Below, one piece after another: positions 6,798 to 15,106 of a DNA stretch of 30,413 nt. The position numbers were made by a program, and so were the translations under genes. The notes beneath the pieces were generated by a model, which ran no database searches, was not told the DNA's origin, and was given only the letters and a program-made list of their open reading frames with translations. Position 1 is the stretch's first letter. The number at the start of each line of letters is the position of its first letter. The DNA comes from Rhodospirillaceae bacterium (lineage in GTDB: Bacteria > Pseudomonadota > Alphaproteobacteria > UBA8366 > GCA-2717185). The stretch covers positions 1 through 30,413 of the forward strand of contig PBDC01000072.1 of the NCBI GenBank assembly GCA_002717185.1, written 5' to 3'.

Positions 6798-7979
6798 ATG
6801 GCTCGACTTTTCGAGCGCGGCCTGTTCGACGGGGTGTTCTTCGCCGACGTACCTGCCGTCTACGACCATTACAAGGACAACACCGACGATGCGATCCGCT
6901 ACGGCGTGAATTGGCCAACGCACGATCCGGTCGCTTTAATCGGCATCATGGCGGCGGCAACCAAATATCTCGGTATCGCTTCGACGGTCTCGCTCGCCTC
7001 CTGGCATCCGTTTTTAGCTGTGCGGTCCATGTCAACCTTGGATTATCTGAGTCAGGGTAGGGTTGGCTGGAACATCGTGACGGGCAATGCCCGCTCGGAA
7101 TACCGTGCTGTCGGCCTCGATGTGGTCGAGCATGACCATCGTTACGACAGGGCGGAAGAATATATGCAGGTCTGCGAGGCGATTTGGAACGGCATCGCAC
7201 CCGATGCGATACTGGCAGATGGTGGTTCTGGCCGTTTCGCCGATCCCTCAAAGATCAGAAAGATTGCCTTCGAGGGCCAATATTTTAAATGCCACGCGAC
7301 CCCTTCTGTCCTGCCCTCTCCGCAAGGCCGTCCCGTGATATTTCAAGCAGGTTCGTCCGGACGCGGCCAGCGTTTCGCGGCCGAACATGCGGATGTCATC
7401 TTCGCCATTCAGCCGGACCTGCCGCGCATGCAAGGCTTCATGACAAAGCTACGCGAGACCGCTGATGCGGTTGGCCGCTCCAACACCCTGCGCGTCACCT
7501 TTGCAGTCCAGCCCTTCGTTGCCGAGAGTTACGAGGCAGCGAAGGAAAAACGCGACGCGATGCTGGCCAAAATTCCACTCGAAGCCGGCCTGACTCGTAT
7601 CTCCGGCACCTTCGGCGTCGATCTCGACCGAGTTGACATCGACAAACCGCTACAGGAGATCAAAACCCAGGCCTCGCAGGGCCTCGTCGCCGCCATGTCG
7701 TCCATGTTCAACGACGAGAACATCACCCTGCGCGAAGCAGTCCAACTCTCTGGCCTAGCCGGCCTGATCCCGCAACTGCTGGGGACGGCTGAAGAGGTGG
7801 CCGACCAGCTCGAAGAGATATGGCGCGAGACTGGCTGCCACGGCTTCAACCTGACCCCGGCCATAGTACCCGGCGGCTATGAGGATTTCATTGATGGGGT
7901 CGTGCCAATCCTGCAGCGGCGCGGTATTTTCCGCACGGCGTACGAAGCAACTACCTTACGCGGAAACTTGTTGGGATAG
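6798..7979 (+). CDS. LLM-class flavin monooxygenase (NtaA/SnaA/DszA type), N-terminally truncated
   Basis: This ORF of 393 residues encodes most of a flavin-dependent monooxygenase of the nitrilotriacetate/dibenzothiophene-sulfone group, which uses reduced FMN from a separate reductase. Family segments are ERGLFDGVFFADV at the start, STVSLASWHPF, SQGRVGWNIVTG and EHDHRYDRAEEYMQV. About 42 residues of the usual N-terminus are encoded just upstream in frame, but a TAG (6789-6791) separates them. The ATG at 6798 has no clear ribosome site, and a protein starting there would lack the first beta strand. So the gene is either inactive, read through at low level or affected by a base error. It lies 16 bp before the sulfotransferase gene in the same operon. 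Confidence 0.75.
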   Translation: MARLFERGLFDGVFFADVPAVYDHYKDNTDDAIRYGVNWPTHDPVALIGIMAAATKYLGIASTVSLASWHPFLAVRSMSTLDYLSQGRVGWNIVTGNARSEYRAVGLDVVEHDHRYDRAEEYMQVCEAIWNGIAPDAILADGGSGRFADPSKIRKIAFEGQYFKCHATPSVLPSPQGRPVIFQAGSSGRGQRFAAEHADVIFAIQPDLPRMQGFMTKLRETADAVGRSNTLRVTFAVQPFVAESYEAAKEKRDAMLAKIPLEAGLTRISGTFGVDLDRVDIDKPLQEIKTQASQGLVAAMSSMFNDENITLREAVQLSGLAGLIPQLLGTAEEVADQLEEIWRETGCHGFNLTPAIVPGGYEDFIDGVVPILQRRGIFRTAYEATTLRGNLLG

Positions 7980-7995
7980 GCATTCGGGGACCGAA

Positions 7996-8919
7996 ATGCA
8001 TGACTACAAATCCGACCAAGCCCGCATCTTGGCACCAGCACTGAGGCGGTATCGCGGGCGACGAACCGATCCGAACCGTTGGGGGACCTGGGTGCCCCGT
8101 CAGGGCGACATACTGGTTTGTACACCGCCCAAATGCGGGACGACCTGGAGCCAAACTATCCTTGCCATGCTCATCCATGGTGGGCCGAACTTACCAGAAA
8201 AGTTGCCGTTTCTGTCGCCCTGGGTCGATGCCGATCTCGGTGTTTCAGCTGACAATGTTCAGGTGGCGTTGGAGGCGCAGTCCGGACGCCGAGTGGTCAA
8301 GACCCACACGCCCGCCGACGGTTTCCCGGTCTGGGAAGGCGTAACCGTGATTGCTGTTTACCGCCACCCGCTCGATGTTTTCTTCTCGCTGCGCAAGCAC
8401 TTGACGAATATCAAGGACATTGACCCGGATGATCCCGGCCTCCAAACGGTAACTCAGTCGATCCGCTCTTTCATCGATGGTGAGGTCAATCTGGAGAACT
8501 TCGACCAGGACTCGCTCGCGACCGTGATACTGCATTACCAGGAAACAGTAAGCTCTGGTCGTGTCCCTGAACTCAAACTCTTTCACTACGCCGATATGCT
8601 TCGCGATGGGCACCATGCCGTGAAAGCGCTTGCACATGCTGCCGAGATCGACGCGAACACCGCGTTGATCGACCGGGTGGCTGAAGCGACTGCCTTTGAT
8701 GCAATGAAGGCCAACGCCGCGCAATACGCCCCAGTCGGCGGCACGGGTTTCTGGAAATTAGATGCCAACTTCTTTGATTCGGGCACTTCGCAGAAATGGG
8801 AAGGGAAACTTTCCGATCACGAAGTTGCGCGCTACAGCGCACGCCTTGCGGCGTTGCTGCCGGATAATGAGGCGCGGGCCTGGCTCGAAAATGGGGATGT
8901 GCCAGCGACTACCAAATAG
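7996..8919 (+). CDS. PAPS-dependent sulfotransferase
   Basis: The 307-residue protein belongs to the cytosolic-type sulfotransferase family, which transfers sulfate from PAPS to a hydroxyl or amine. The 5'-phosphosulfate loop is TPPKCGTTW (43-51), a KTHTP motif follows (102-106), and the 3'-phosphate site is YRHPLDVFFS (122-131; R123 and S131). The closing GxxGxxK-type region appears as QKWEGKLSDHE. I chose ATG 7996, which has GGGGACCGAA just ahead; the open frame extends back to 7879 inside the monooxygenase gene. It ends the 4668-8919 operon. A sulfating enzyme among catabolic genes is unusual; the acceptor is unknown. Confidence 0.85.
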   Translation: MHDYKSDQARILAPALRRYRGRRTDPNRWGTWVPRQGDILVCTPPKCGTTWSQTILAMLIHGGPNLPEKLPFLSPWVDADLGVSADNVQVALEAQSGRRVVKTHTPADGFPVWEGVTVIAVYRHPLDVFFSLRKHLTNIKDIDPDDPGLQTVTQSIRSFIDGEVNLENFDQDSLATVILHYQETVSSGRVPELKLFHYADMLRDGHHAVKALAHAAEIDANTALIDRVAEATAFDAMKANAAQYAPVGGTGFWKLDANFFDSGTSQKWEGKLSDHEVARYSARLAALLPDNEARAWLENGDVPATTK

Positions 8920-8947
8920 CCGAGCGCGAAGGTCCGCATTCAAAACT

Positions 8948-8968
8948 TTGTGAGACCCTCCCTCACAA
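8948..8968. terminator. Hairpin after the sulfotransferase operon
   Basis: TTGTGAG (8948-8954) and CTCACAA (8962-8968) make a perfect 7-bp stem with a 7-nt loop, 28 bp after the operon's last stop. There is no U-run on the plus strand, so it may only protect the mRNA end rather than terminate. Confidence 0.3.
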
Positions 8969-9127
8969 CAAATTAAGAAGCAATAATAAGCACAACAATT
9001 GATGGCTTCATCTAAGCCGATTATCCTAACCTACCAAACATGCAAATCTGCGCACCTTAACGACACCATGCCTTGATTTAAAAATGAAGACGTTTTTTGT
9101 ATTTTTGATAGGCCAATTCGCACCGCT

Positions 9128-10537
9128 TTGCCACAGATAGAAAGCTCGCCTGTGAAGGAAGAATTTGAAAAGAATGGCTACTTCGTCCTCCGCAATGTCT
9201 TGACGAACGAGGAGGTCGATCGCCTTGCCAAGCCGATACGTGCGGCCTTTAACCGCGGCGACTACGATACGCTCGCGAAGGGCCCAGCCTATCCAGCGCC
9301 AGGCATCCATTCAATGGGACCAAGAGTTCTGGAAGACAACCCAGATATCGCAGAGTTAAGCCTCGCACACTCCGCCATCATGACAGCGATTGAGGAACTG
9401 TTCGGCGAGCCCGCAACCTTGGCGCAATATTGGTCTATCATGCGGCCACCAGGGGCCGGCCTCGGCGACGAGCCTTATATAAAGGGCAGCGGCGCACATT
9501 ACGATTACAAGCCGTGGCGCTGCGTAGGCTCCTATGTCAAATGGATGTTCGCTGTTATCCCCTTCGTCGACTACACGGAGACAGCTGGACCGCTGACAGT
9601 AGCCCCCGGTTCGCATTTAAAAACAACCGTACTGCCCTCCAACGGACGGGTTCACCCAGTGGACGCCGCCCAGGTCCCCACGGCTGGCAATATCACTCTC
9701 GTGGACCCTTCGCTCAAAAAAGGCGATGTCGTCCTCATGAACGGATTTCTGTGGCACGAACCGCTACCCAATTATGGCAATTCGGACCGTTGCGGGCTTT
9801 ACATGAAGTTCCACGCGAAATCCTCGCCGCCTGCCTGCGGCCCAACGATCTATCCATCCAGCGTGCATGATATCCTGCCGGCAGAAGCCAAGCATCTTGT
9901 GCCCTATCACCGCGACGACGGGCAGTTTGCCGCCGTGCGGGATGAACCGATGGGCGGCGTCGACGAAGGCATGCTCCTTATCGAAGACGGCGACGACAAA
10001 GTACTCGTACTAGGTAACGACACGAAAGGCTGGCAGTTACCAGCCTACACCGCGTCGGAAGACAAGACTGCGGGCATTCTGGATGTATGCAACGTAATGG
10101 GATCCGTCGTCGGCCAAGCGCGCGATCAGTTAGGATTCCAGCTGCCTTGGCTCAGCTGGTTGGCGGACATCCCCGACACAGCCCCGGACGAGGAAACTGC
10201 GCCGCAGCGCTGCCGGGTCTATGGGCATCGCCTGCAGGCCAGCGCACCCACGGTTATCGCGTTAGAGGGTTCAACGCGCCAACCGCGTTGGATGTCAGCT
10301 GAAGAACTCCAAGAAGCTCATGACGCCGGTCTTCTGGAACGCGGCGGAGACGTTCTTACTTGGCTGCGTATGTGGCAGAACGAAGAAGACGAGGACGGAT
10401 GCACAGTCACACGAAGTTTTGGCGTACCCACCACTGACGTTCAATACTTCAGCTACAACGTCAACGGAAATCCAGGGGGCACTTACCGCGTCGGTGTATT
10501 CGACGAGAACGGCCGCCCGCCCGTGACTGCGGAGTAA
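9128..10537 (+). CDS. PhyH-type Fe(II)/2-oxoglutarate dioxygenase with Nudix-like C-terminal region
   Basis: Residues 10-260 form a phytanoyl-CoA dioxygenase-family domain, which hydroxylates substrates with Fe(II), O2 and 2-oxoglutarate. The iron site is H124-Y-D126 and H210 (in LWHEPLPN); R221 (SDRCGLYMKFH) is a candidate 2-oxoglutarate anchor. Residues 280-415 look different: GMLLIEDGDDKVLVL, GWQLPAY, ARDQLGFQLPWL and PRWMSAEEL resemble a Nudix fold, with the catalytic Nudix box degenerate. Typical PhyH proteins are about 270-320 residues, so the 469-residue length supports a fusion. No ATG start exists: TTG 9128 or GTG 9152 are the options, and GTG gives a compact family-like start. It is a single gene, convergent with the CoA-transferase. 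Confidence 0.75.
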   Translation: MPQIESSPVKEEFEKNGYFVLRNVLTNEEVDRLAKPIRAAFNRGDYDTLAKGPAYPAPGIHSMGPRVLEDNPDIAELSLAHSAIMTAIEELFGEPATLAQYWSIMRPPGAGLGDEPYIKGSGAHYDYKPWRCVGSYVKWMFAVIPFVDYTETAGPLTVAPGSHLKTTVLPSNGRVHPVDAAQVPTAGNITLVDPSLKKGDVVLMNGFLWHEPLPNYGNSDRCGLYMKFHAKSSPPACGPTIYPSSVHDILPAEAKHLVPYHRDDGQFAAVRDEPMGGVDEGMLLIEDGDDKVLVLGNDTKGWQLPAYTASEDKTAGILDVCNVMGSVVGQARDQLGFQLPWLSWLADIPDTAPDEETAPQRCRVYGHRLQASAPTVIALEGSTRQPRWMSAEELQEAHDAGLLERGGDVLTWLRMWQNEEDEDGCTVTRSFGVPTTDVQYFSYNVNGNPGGTYRVGVFDENGRPPVTAE

Positions 10538-10544
10538 GCTTCAC

Positions 10545-11750
10545 CTAAACCACACCGCGATTGTGGAAACCTGTGATCTCCGTATCGCTGAAGCCGTATT
10601 CCGCCAGGATTTCTTCCGTTTGCTCGCCGACCCGCGGCGCGGTCCGGTTGGTGCCAGGGGTACCCTCTGACGCGATGAAGGATGTTCCGGGCAACTGCAC
10701 GGAACCATCAATACCGGTCGGTGCTGGTAGGTCGATCAGAAAATTGCGCTGCGTCACCTGCTCGCTATAAACCGCCTCCTTCAGCGTGTTGACAGGCGAT
10801 ACTGGTACGCCTTCACGTTCCATGATTTCTAGCCATACTTCCGTCGTCTTCTGCGCCAGAATTTCATTCAGGATTGCCTGGAGCTCGTCGAAGTGGTCGC
10901 GGCGACCTTGCATGGTGTTCCACTTGGGGTCGTCCTTCCATTCCGGGTGATCAAGTGCATCACACAGGCGCAACGCCATCGCATCGGTGAAGACTGCAAT
11001 GCTCAGATGACCATTCTGCGTCGTGAAAACGCTCGATGTTGCTTGAAAACTAGGTGAGTTGTTCCCCAATAACTCCGGCTCATCGCCGGCCACCGCGAGA
11101 CGGCAAACAGAATAGTTCATCAGCGACAGCATCGAGTCGGTCATTGCCAGGTCGAGATGCTGACCCTCGCCCGTCGCCTTCTGCCGGTAGAGACCGCTCG
11201 CTAATGCAAAGGCTGCATTCATACCCGTCGTCATGTCGGCCAGCGGAAAACCTGCGCGCAATGGTCCAAGTTCCGGCGTGCCCGTCGTGGACATCATGCC
11301 GGACATGGCCTGTATCGCTCCGTCATAGGCACCGGCACCACTAAGCGGCCCCGTTTGGCCGAAACCAGAGATCGAAAGATAGACGATTGCGGGCTCGATG
11401 CTCTGGGCCCATTCGTAGCCGAAGCCAAGCCGGTCAAGAACCCCGGGCTTGAAGTTCTCTGCAATGGCGTTGGCACCTGTCACCAAACGTGTGACGATTT
11501 CCTTGGCCTCGGGCGCTTTGAGGTTGAGCGTGATCGACCGCTTTCCGTAATTCACTCCCATGAAGGCGGGGCTGCACCGGGTCTCCTCCCACTGATCGCG
11601 CGCGGATAGCATCCGCATCTGGTCCCCAACTACCGGCTGTTCGATCTTGATCACTTCAGCGCCGAGAAGCGCCAACTGCGCGGTCGCCATAGGACCGCAC
11701 AGCACCTGAGTGAAGTCGACAATCCGAACCCCTTCGAATGCTTTTGCCAC
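10545..11750 (-). CDS. CaiB/BaiF CoA-transferase (family III)
   Basis: The 401-residue protein is a family III CoA-transferase, which moves CoA from one acyl-CoA to a free acid through an aspartyl-anhydride intermediate. Seen are the N-terminal GVRIVDFTQVLCGP, GAEVIKIEQP, NYGKRSITLNLK, and the catalytic Asp172 in FPLADMTTGM. Length is normal for the family. The start is GTG at 11750 with GGGGAA about 9 nt ahead. It converges on the PhyH-type gene with a 7-bp gap, and a 324-bp gap separates it from the GMC gene upstream. It probably activates a carboxylic acid intermediate for beta-oxidation-like steps; the acid is unknown. Confidence 0.9.
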   Translation of the reverse strand: MAKAFEGVRIVDFTQVLCGPMATAQLALLGAEVIKIEQPVVGDQMRMLSARDQWEETRCSPAFMGVNYGKRSITLNLKAPEAKEIVTRLVTGANAIAENFKPGVLDRLGFGYEWAQSIEPAIVYLSISGFGQTGPLSGAGAYDGAIQAMSGMMSTTGTPELGPLRAGFPLADMTTGMNAAFALASGLYRQKATGEGQHLDLAMTDSMLSLMNYSVCRLAVAGDEPELLGNNSPSFQATSSVFTTQNGHLSIAVFTDAMALRLCDALDHPEWKDDPKWNTMQGRRDHFDELQAILNEILAQKTTEVWLEIMEREGVPVSPVNTLKEAVYSEQVTQRNFLIDLPAPTGIDGSVQLPGTSFIASEGTPGTNRTAPRVGEQTEEILAEYGFSDTEITGFHNRGVV

Positions 11751-12074
11751 GTTGCGTTATTCCCCACTAAAAAAGTCTTACTGATATTAGTGCCAGACGC
11801 GGTCCTTGCACATGCCTGCAGCTGAACTGATACGAGCGCTATGCACGAACATAACCGAACACACGATCGAAAGCGGTCACTGGATGACGTAGAAAAACCG
11901 CTCGAGGTAAATGCAGCGCTGGTAGGTTGGCTCGCGCGAGACGTGCCGGGGGAGCGGCTGGTTTCTCGCACACCCCGAAGCCGATAGCCGCGTTCGATTT
12001 TCCAGACCTTGACGGTTCCCCAGCGGACCGACACCGAAGTATCAATGTAAAAATTTCGGGCTTGCGTGCCGCCG
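11751..12074. other. Intergenic region between CoA-transferase and GMC genes
   Basis: It presumably holds the CoA-transferase promoter. Open frames cross it on both strands, but none resembles a known family and their composition is unlike the neighbours (serine and arginine rich), so I call nothing. I looked for insertion-sequence remnants and saw no convincing ones. Confidence 0.35.
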
Positions 12075-13709
12075 TTAGCAGTTTGGATAACTTTCCCGAA
12101 CCAGTGCAGCCGCCTTTTCACCAATCATAAGTGTGGGCGCGTGAAGGGCCGCATTCGGAATTCGAGGCATAATCGAAGTATCCACGACCCGCAACCCTTT
12201 TACCCCGCGCACGCGAAGCTCCTGGTCAAGCACTGCGTCTTCGTCCGGTCCCATCGCGCAGGTACCGCACTGGTGGTAGGCCGTGGCACCATTGCGGCGG
12301 ATGTCCGCCATTAGAGCATCTTCACTCCGCACATGGTCGCCGGGGGTAACCTCACGCTCAATGTAACGCGCAATCGGCGGCTGGCGGATCATCTCCCGCA
12401 TCTTGCCTACAGCCTTCAATAGCACTTGCATATCACGCGGATCGGCAAAATAGCCCGGGTCGATTTTGGGCGCATCCATCGGATCAGCCGACCGCAATGT
12501 CACTGCGCCACGGCTGTGCGGAGAGCCCTGATAGATCGTCATGCCAAAACCGTGCTGCTGTGGCAATAGATCTCGGATGCGAAAGCGGCTGCCGCTCACA
12601 TTGGTCGGCGCTAAAGCGGAAAGTAGGACCACCTGCGCGTCTGGCACCTCAAGCGCAGGATCGGTGCGAAAGAAACCGCCGGCCGGCGCATAGCTCTCCG
12701 CAAAGGGGCCGCTGCGCGAAATCCCGTAACGCACAATTGCCTTCAGCACATTCAAGGGCTCCAACTGGCCGCTGGCGGTCACCGGCGCGTTGCAGAGATA
12801 CTGCGGCCGGTAGCAGACATGATTTTGCAGCCCCTGCCCTACTTTTGGAGAATCATGTAGTACGGGAATGCCATGTGAGTGCAACTGATCCGCCGGCCCA
12901 ATCCCAGACAGCATCAAAAGTTGCGGCGACTTCACCGCACCACAGGACACGATGATTTCCCGCTCGACTTCGATCGAACGTACTTGGCCCCGGACCGATA
13001 CATCAGCTCCGCAAGCTCGACCTTTATTGAACCGCAAACGTAACGCCATCGCGTAAGGTATAACAGTCAGATTGGAGCGCCCCGCCGACGGTCCCAGATA
13101 TGACCGCGCGGAACTCATGCGCCGACCCCGCCCCACATTGATGTCATAATAGCCAAACCCATCGACTGTATCCCGGTTCAGGTCGTCCAGCACTGGATAT
13201 CCTGCCGCTTCGGCCGCTTCCAAAAAGGCCGCACAGATCGGCAGTTCTGGCCGCGCAGACCGCACTTTTACAGGCCCCCCACCGCCATGCCAGGGGCCCT
13301 CGCCACGCTCGTTGCCTTCCGAACGTTTGAAATAGGGCAGCACATCCTCAGATGCCCATCCCTCGCAACCCATCTGACGCCAGATATCGTACTCTCGCAA
13401 ATGACCCCGTGTATAAATCATCCCGTTGATACTGCTCGACCCGCCAATCATCTTGCCCTGCAGAAAGACCAAGTTGCGGCCGTCCATGCTCGGTACCGGC
13501 TCTGTCACGAAGCCCCAGTTGAACTTGGGATGTGCACCGACAGCAAAACCAAGACCCGGCAGGCGCGACAATACCGACTGGTCCTTTGGTCCCGCCTCCA
13601 ACAATACAACCGAAACGTTTAGGTTTTCCGACAGCCGTGCCGCCATGACGGCACCGGCAGCGCCGGAGCCGATCACCAAATAGTCGCAGGATTTAGGTAG
13701 ATCTCTCAT
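12075..13709 (-). CDS. GMC-family FAD oxidoreductase (choline dehydrogenase-like)
   Basis: The 544-residue protein is a glucose-methanol-choline oxidoreductase that oxidises an alcohol to an aldehyde using FAD. The dinucleotide-binding motif GSGAAG is at 14-19, followed by the acidic strand end LLEAGP. FLQGKMIGGSSSINGMIYTRG is the family's first signature and LMLSGIGP the second. Near the C-terminus AYHQCGTCAMG carries the catalytic His, and ALHAPTLMIGEKAA the second His. Length is normal. ATG at 13709 follows AAGGTT. No signal peptide is seen, so it is probably cytoplasmic and passes electrons to oxygen or a quinone. Annotations of this group as choline dehydrogenase are usually too specific. 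Confidence 0.9.
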   Translation of the reverse strand: MRDLPKSCDYLVIGSGAAGAVMAARLSENLNVSVVLLEAGPKDQSVLSRLPGLGFAVGAHPKFNWGFVTEPVPSMDGRNLVFLQGKMIGGSSSINGMIYTRGHLREYDIWRQMGCEGWASEDVLPYFKRSEGNERGEGPWHGGGGPVKVRSARPELPICAAFLEAAEAAGYPVLDDLNRDTVDGFGYYDINVGRGRRMSSARSYLGPSAGRSNLTVIPYAMALRLRFNKGRACGADVSVRGQVRSIEVEREIIVSCGAVKSPQLLMLSGIGPADQLHSHGIPVLHDSPKVGQGLQNHVCYRPQYLCNAPVTASGQLEPLNVLKAIVRYGISRSGPFAESYAPAGGFFRTDPALEVPDAQVVLLSALAPTNVSGSRFRIRDLLPQQHGFGMTIYQGSPHSRGAVTLRSADPMDAPKIDPGYFADPRDMQVLLKAVGKMREMIRQPPIARYIEREVTPGDHVRSEDALMADIRRNGATAYHQCGTCAMGPDEDAVLDQELRVRGVKGLRVVDTSIMPRIPNAALHAPTLMIGEKAAALVRESYPNC

Positions 13710-13828
13710 CGCTTAACCTTGCTATTCGGAAATTCCGGGAACCTATGGCAGACGGTACGTGCCAGCATCTCCAGGCATCAGCTCTTGCCATTCGAGCGGA
13801 CCAGTATCCGGGCTGAAAGCAATGCCGA

Positions 13829-15097
13829 CTAGCCTTTTACCGCAGCCTTTTCATGTAGTGTCGCAAGGTCGTAGCCCGCGACCTCTTTGTATTGCTGTTG
13901 GAAGGCCGCTAGCTCATCTTGGCTGATGATTGCATCTATATCATCAAAGGGACGGTCGCCGGTTCGCTCTATCACTTCTTTAATAATGATGTCCGGCGGC
14001 GCAACGCGATTGATGAGGACGACCTTGGAGGTCGCCTCCAGACGCCGTGCCTCGTAAATAGCAAAAGCGTCTTCGGGCTCTCGTCCCTCGGCCAAAAGCG
14101 CTGCGAGACATTCCGCATCGAGGATCGCCTGCCCTGCACCGTTCGAGCCGCGCGGCACCATCGGATGCGCGGCATCTCCCATCAAGGTCACGCAACCCCT
14201 AGTCCAGAATGGCAGCGGATCTTGGTCGACCATCGGGAAGTCCAGGATGACCTCTGCACCTCGGATCAATCCTGGCACGTCCAGCCATTCAAAACGCCAA
14301 TCGGCGAAAACGTCGATGAAATCCTCCAACCGGCCGGGCTTGTTCCAGTCACGCGGTTGTTTCAGCAGAGGCCTCGAAACTTCGGCGACCCAATTGACCA
14401 GTTGGTTGCCCCTGCCATCAACAGCATCGCGTATCGGGTAAATGACCATCTTTCCCGTCTCAAGCCAGCCGGCCCGGATCATTGTTGCCCCCGTCAGGAT
14501 ACGTGGCCACACTGTTACACCGCGCCACATATTGTAGCCCGAATAACGTGGCAACCCCTCGTCCGGATGAAGCTGCTTGCGGAGGTTCGAGTGGATGCCA
14601 TCGCAGGCAACGACGGCATGCCCGGCAAGTGGCGGCAAAGGTCTGCCTTCGACGTCCTCAAGCGACAGTTTGACCCTATCGCCAGTAGCCACAGCCCCGA
14701 GGCAGGTAACCCCTTCGACCAACCGGTCCGCCCCGACGCGGGTGACGAAGGCGTCCGCTAATATCCGCTGTAAATCGCCACGATGGATCGAATATTGCGG
14801 CGTCTCGTATCCGGCATCAGTGCCCAGCTGATCAGTAAAGATCAGCTGCCCAAAACGGTTAAAAAAACCCGCTTCTGCAGTGCGAACACCAGTCGCGTCG
14901 AGTGCTGGTCCCAGACCGAGTGCGTGTAACACGCGCGTCGCATGCGGCAACACGTTTATCCCCACGCCGAGTGGTTGAATTGAGGGAGCCTTTTCCAAGA
15001 TACGACAGGGGATACCCTTTTCCTGAAGGCAAAGCCCCAAAGTAAGCCCGGCAATGCCGGCCCCAACGATCAAGATGTCGTCCTGCGATGTGGTCAA
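13829..15097 (-). CDS. FAD-dependent aromatic monooxygenase (PhzS/salicylate hydroxylase-like)
   Basis: The 422-residue protein is a class A flavoprotein hydroxylase. Motifs: GAGIAG at 12-17 for FAD, GVGINVLPHATRVL and SIHRGDLQRIL typical of the PhzS/salicylate-hydroxylase branch, a VVACDGIHSNLRK DG-type motif, and the second FAD motif LMGDAAHPMVPRGSNGAGQ. It uses NAD(P)H and O2 to hydroxylate an aromatic or heteroaromatic ring. The start is TTG at 15097, with AGGG overlapping the stop codon of the cyclase gene 9 bp upstream, so translation is coupled. It is the second gene of that pair. The ring substrate is unknown. Confidence 0.88.
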   Translation of the reverse strand: MTTSQDDILIVGAGIAGLTLGLCLQEKGIPCRILEKAPSIQPLGVGINVLPHATRVLHALGLGPALDATGVRTAEAGFFNRFGQLIFTDQLGTDAGYETPQYSIHRGDLQRILADAFVTRVGADRLVEGVTCLGAVATGDRVKLSLEDVEGRPLPPLAGHAVVACDGIHSNLRKQLHPDEGLPRYSGYNMWRGVTVWPRILTGATMIRAGWLETGKMVIYPIRDAVDGRGNQLVNWVAEVSRPLLKQPRDWNKPGRLEDFIDVFADWRFEWLDVPGLIRGAEVILDFPMVDQDPLPFWTRGCVTLMGDAAHPMVPRGSNGAGQAILDAECLAALLAEGREPEDAFAIYEARRLEATSKVVLINRVAPPDIIIKEVIERTGDRPFDDIDAIISQDELAAFQQQYKEVAGYDLATLHEKAAVKG

Positions 15098-15106
15098 GAT
15101 TGTGCC

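Noticed and set aside
11651..12124. Minus-strand 157-codon frame crossing the CoA-transferase to GMC gap, considered as a transposase remnant
   Set aside because: No DDE or recombinase motif and no terminal inverted repeats; the Ser/Arg-rich translation looks non-coding.
13919..14761. Long (280-codon) frame antisense to the FAD monooxygenase
   Set aside because: It mirrors a well-supported flavoprotein gene and its translation resembles no known protein; long antisense frames are expected in GC-rich coding DNA.
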